The position numbers were made by a program, and so were the translations under genes. Of a stretch of 41,248 nucleotides of DNA, positions 39,704 to 41,248 are shown piece after piece; position 1 is the first letter of the stretch, and each line of letters begins with the position of its first letter. A model generated the notes under the pieces. That model searched no databases, was not told the origin of the DNA, and saw nothing but the letters and a program-made list of their open reading frames with translations. Source of the stretch: Ruegeria halocynthiae (GTDB lineage Bacteria; Pseudomonadota; Alphaproteobacteria; Rhodobacterales; Rhodobacteraceae); NCBI RefSeq assembly GCF_000743705.1, contig NZ_JQEZ01000002.1, forward strand, positions 1 through 41,248, in the 5' to 3' direction.

Positions 39704-40493
39704 TCAGAACGCCGGCTGCCGGTATTCCTGTTTCTTTGTGAGCATCGCCCAGATGGCCCGCGCCGCTTTGTTAGCCATAGCGGTTGTTGCCAGCCGGAAC
39801 GGCTTGTCGACGATGATCTTGGCTGTCCACAGATCGACCTTTTCTGGTGATCGCTTTGCCATGACAGCGCGCGACGTCATGCCCACGACCAACAGCTTGC
39901 GAATGTAGCGATCACCCTGCTTCGTGATCTTGCCCAGACGTTTCTTGCCGCCGCTGGACTTGTTGAGCGGGGTGAGTCCGAGCCAGGCCGCCAGATCGCG
40001 TCCGGTCCGGAACTGTTTTGCATCGCCAATCGTTGCGACAATCGCTGAGGCCGTGATTGGCCCAATTCCAGGCATGCGCATCAATCGGCGTGCGTCTGCA
40101 TTCAGCAGAGCATGTTGCTTAATCATCTTGGAATAGCCGTCGATACGTTCATTCAAACCAATCAATTGATAGCATTGGATACCGAGCATGCCGTTCGCGA
40201 TCTCCGGCATGTCTGGTTGGTCGCCATCCAGGTGGCGCTTTGCAAAAGCCGTCACTGCTTCGATCCCAATGGGCAAGATATGCCCAAACTCACGCAAAAG
40301 GCTGCGGATCATGTTGGCTAGTTGGGTGCGCTGCCGGACGGCCAGATCTCGTGTCCGGTGAATTGAGAGGATAGCTTGCTGCTCTTCGGTTTTGATCTCG
40401 ACAAACCGCATAGTTGGTCGACGGACCGCTTCACAAATTGCCTCGGCATCAACGGCGTCGTTCTTGCCGCGCTTCACGTAGGGTTTGACGTAT
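39704..40493 (-). pseudogene. IS110-family transposase, 5' end removed by an IS3-type insertion
   Basis: The C-terminal ~260 residues of an IS110 DEDD transposase. It opens with YVKPYVKRGKNDAVDAEAI from the end of the N-terminal RuvC-like domain. The central helical part follows, then the Tnp-IS110 C-terminal domain (MRMPGIGPITASAIVATIGD, FRTGRDLAAWLGLTPLNKSSGGKKRLG). The codon at 40477 that looks like a start is an internal Val (GTG). The frame is open to about 40493, where a different sequence begins, so about a quarter of the protein is missing here. The missing part may lie beyond the IS3 element, outside the window. The element should be inactive. Confidence 0.8.
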
Positions 40494-41248
40494 TGTCCGT
40501 CGTCATATAAAATGGGACATCAGAGCGGCTTGATTATTGGAGGCTCTGGTTCGTTAACGTGATTGATTATGCGGCTTGTTTTTGATGTTGCAAGCGGCGT
40601 TGTTGGATTGTCAGCTTCTTGATCTTTGCCCTTTCTCTGATGATGGCTTTGTCACGCCCGAAGTAGACGTCTGCCGGTGTGACGTTGTTCAGGCTCTCGT
40701 GGTATCGCTCGTTATTGTAGTAATCGACGAAAGCCTCGATCTGACGTTCCAGATCGCCGGGCAGGTAGTAGTTTTCCAGCAGAACCCGGTTCTTCATGGT
40801 TTGATGCCAACGCTCGATCTTGCCCTGGGTTTGCGGGTGGAACGGAGCGCCGCGAACATGGCCCATCTTTTGGTCTTCCAGCCATTCGGCCAAATCGCCG
40901 GAGATGTAACAGGACCCATTGTCACTCAGCAGGCGTGGCTTGTGCCGAACGATGGCCTGGTCGCATCCAGATGCCGCCAGAGCCAGTTCGATTGTGTCAG
41001 TCACGTCTTCGGCCCGCATGTTTGTGCAGAGCTTCCAGGCAACGATATAGCGGCTGAAATCGTCCAGGATCGTGCTGAGATAAAACCAGCCCCAGCCGAT
41101 GATCTTGAAGTAAGTGAAGGCGGTCTGCCACATCTCGTTGATGGCGGTGGTTTTATCCGTGAACTCGTCGGCTGCTTTGATCACGACGTAGTCTGGTGCG
41201 GTAATCAGATCAGCTTCCTTCAAAAATCGATAAGCAGATGATTCAGAA
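40494..41248 (-). mobile_element. IS3-type insertion sequence, 3' part (cut by the window edge)
   Basis: The left boundary is placed where the IS110 frame stops, at a TGTCCGTCGTC sequence (40494 on) that leads into TATAAAATGGGACA; this is probably the terminal inverted repeat. Between it and the transposase stop are ~75 bp of non-coding end. The other end lies outside the window, so target duplication cannot be checked. Confidence 0.6.
40567..41248 (-). CDS. IS3-family OrfB transposase (partial), first catalytic Asp apparently lost
   Basis: The C-terminal 227 residues of an rve-domain transposase. The frame is open through the window edge (…SESSAYRFLKEADLI), so the TTG at 41223 is an internal Leu, not a start. 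Visible are the integrase core strands (FYLSTILDDFSRYIVAW), the second Asp in LLSDNGSCY and the Glu in QGKIERWHQT, then YNNERYHESLNNVTPADVYFG. The block where the first Asp should lie reads MWQTAFTYF; relatives have WQTDFTY. GCC for GAC is a one-base change, and the enzyme is then probably inactive. It lies inside the IS110 gene. Confidence 0.8.
   Translation of the reverse strand, partial: SESSAYRFLKEADLITAPDYVVIKAADEFTDKTTAINEMWQTAFTYFKIIGWGWFYLSTILDDFSRYIVAWKLCTNMRAEDVTDTIELALAASGCDQAIVRHKPRLLSDNGSCYISGDLAEWLEDQKMGHVRGAPFHPQTQGKIERWHQTMKNRVLLENYYLPGDLERQIEAFVDYYNNERYHESLNNVTPADVYFGRDKAIIRERAKIKKLTIQQRRLQHQKQAA

Noticed and set aside
1..41248. CRISPR array, tRNA or rRNA genes
   Set aside because: No regularly spaced repeats and no tRNA or rRNA signatures were noticed by eye on either strand.

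Overview
The window looks like part of a large plasmid (extrachromosomal replicon) of an alphaproteobacterium of the Rhodobacteraceae/Roseobacter group. This rests on two plasmid replication modules of types common there (a DnaA-like initiator with ParA/ParB, and a RepC initiator), on the overall gene style, and on a TIGR03032-type gene and an autotransporter. No rRNA, tRNA or CRISPR array was seen. No database search was possible, so family calls come from motifs and architecture.

Layout. 0.5-5.1 kb is a replication/partition block: tyrosine recombinase, parB-parA on the minus strand, an intergenic region with short GGTGACA repeats, and a divergent DnaA-like initiator. 5.1-6.8 kb is an AbiE-type toxin-antitoxin pair with a palindromic promoter. 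7.1-19.2 kb is a tight plus-strand run of nine genes: TIR-domain protein, SPFH-like protein, small membrane protein, secreted vWA protein, ABC ATPase, FtsX-type permease, secreted FGE-sulfatase-like/coiled-coil protein, glycine-zipper lipoprotein, secreted trypsin-like protease. Converging on it, 24.7-19.3 kb on the minus strand, is a second run: patatin-like lipase (frameshifted), a 2TM channel-like protein with Rossmann, RyR and SLOG-like parts, a soluble VirD4/TraG-like ATPase, and a small HTH protein. 25.1-26.4 kb is an orphan repC followed by two parS-like palindromes. 26.5-30.7 kb is a polyamine/membrane-stress cassette: two DUF4178 proteins, a 54-aa exported peptide, DUF350, membrane-fused spermidine synthase, S-adenosylmethionine decarboxylase. 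30.8-32 kb is IS debris, including an in-frame transposase/GNAT chimera. 32-37 kb is an autotransporter and TIGR03032 gene facing a LuxR-type regulator, with a 20-bp lux-box-like palindrome between. 37.7-39.3 kb is a DUF1963 membrane protein, followed by an IS110 fragment interrupted by an IS3-type element that runs off the right edge.

Most notable is 7149-24673. It joins a TIR domain (often an NAD-consuming immune effector), an RyR/SLOG-like channel protein (domains proposed to sense NAD-derived or related nucleotides), a patatin lipase (a common immune effector), a VirD4-like ATPase without a conjugation system, and a complete envelope module (ABC/FtsX transporter, vWA, FGE-like, lipoprotein, protease). 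I propose it as a candidate undescribed envelope-sensing defence or conflict system next to an AbiE locus. The coupling between the two convergent arms is inference.
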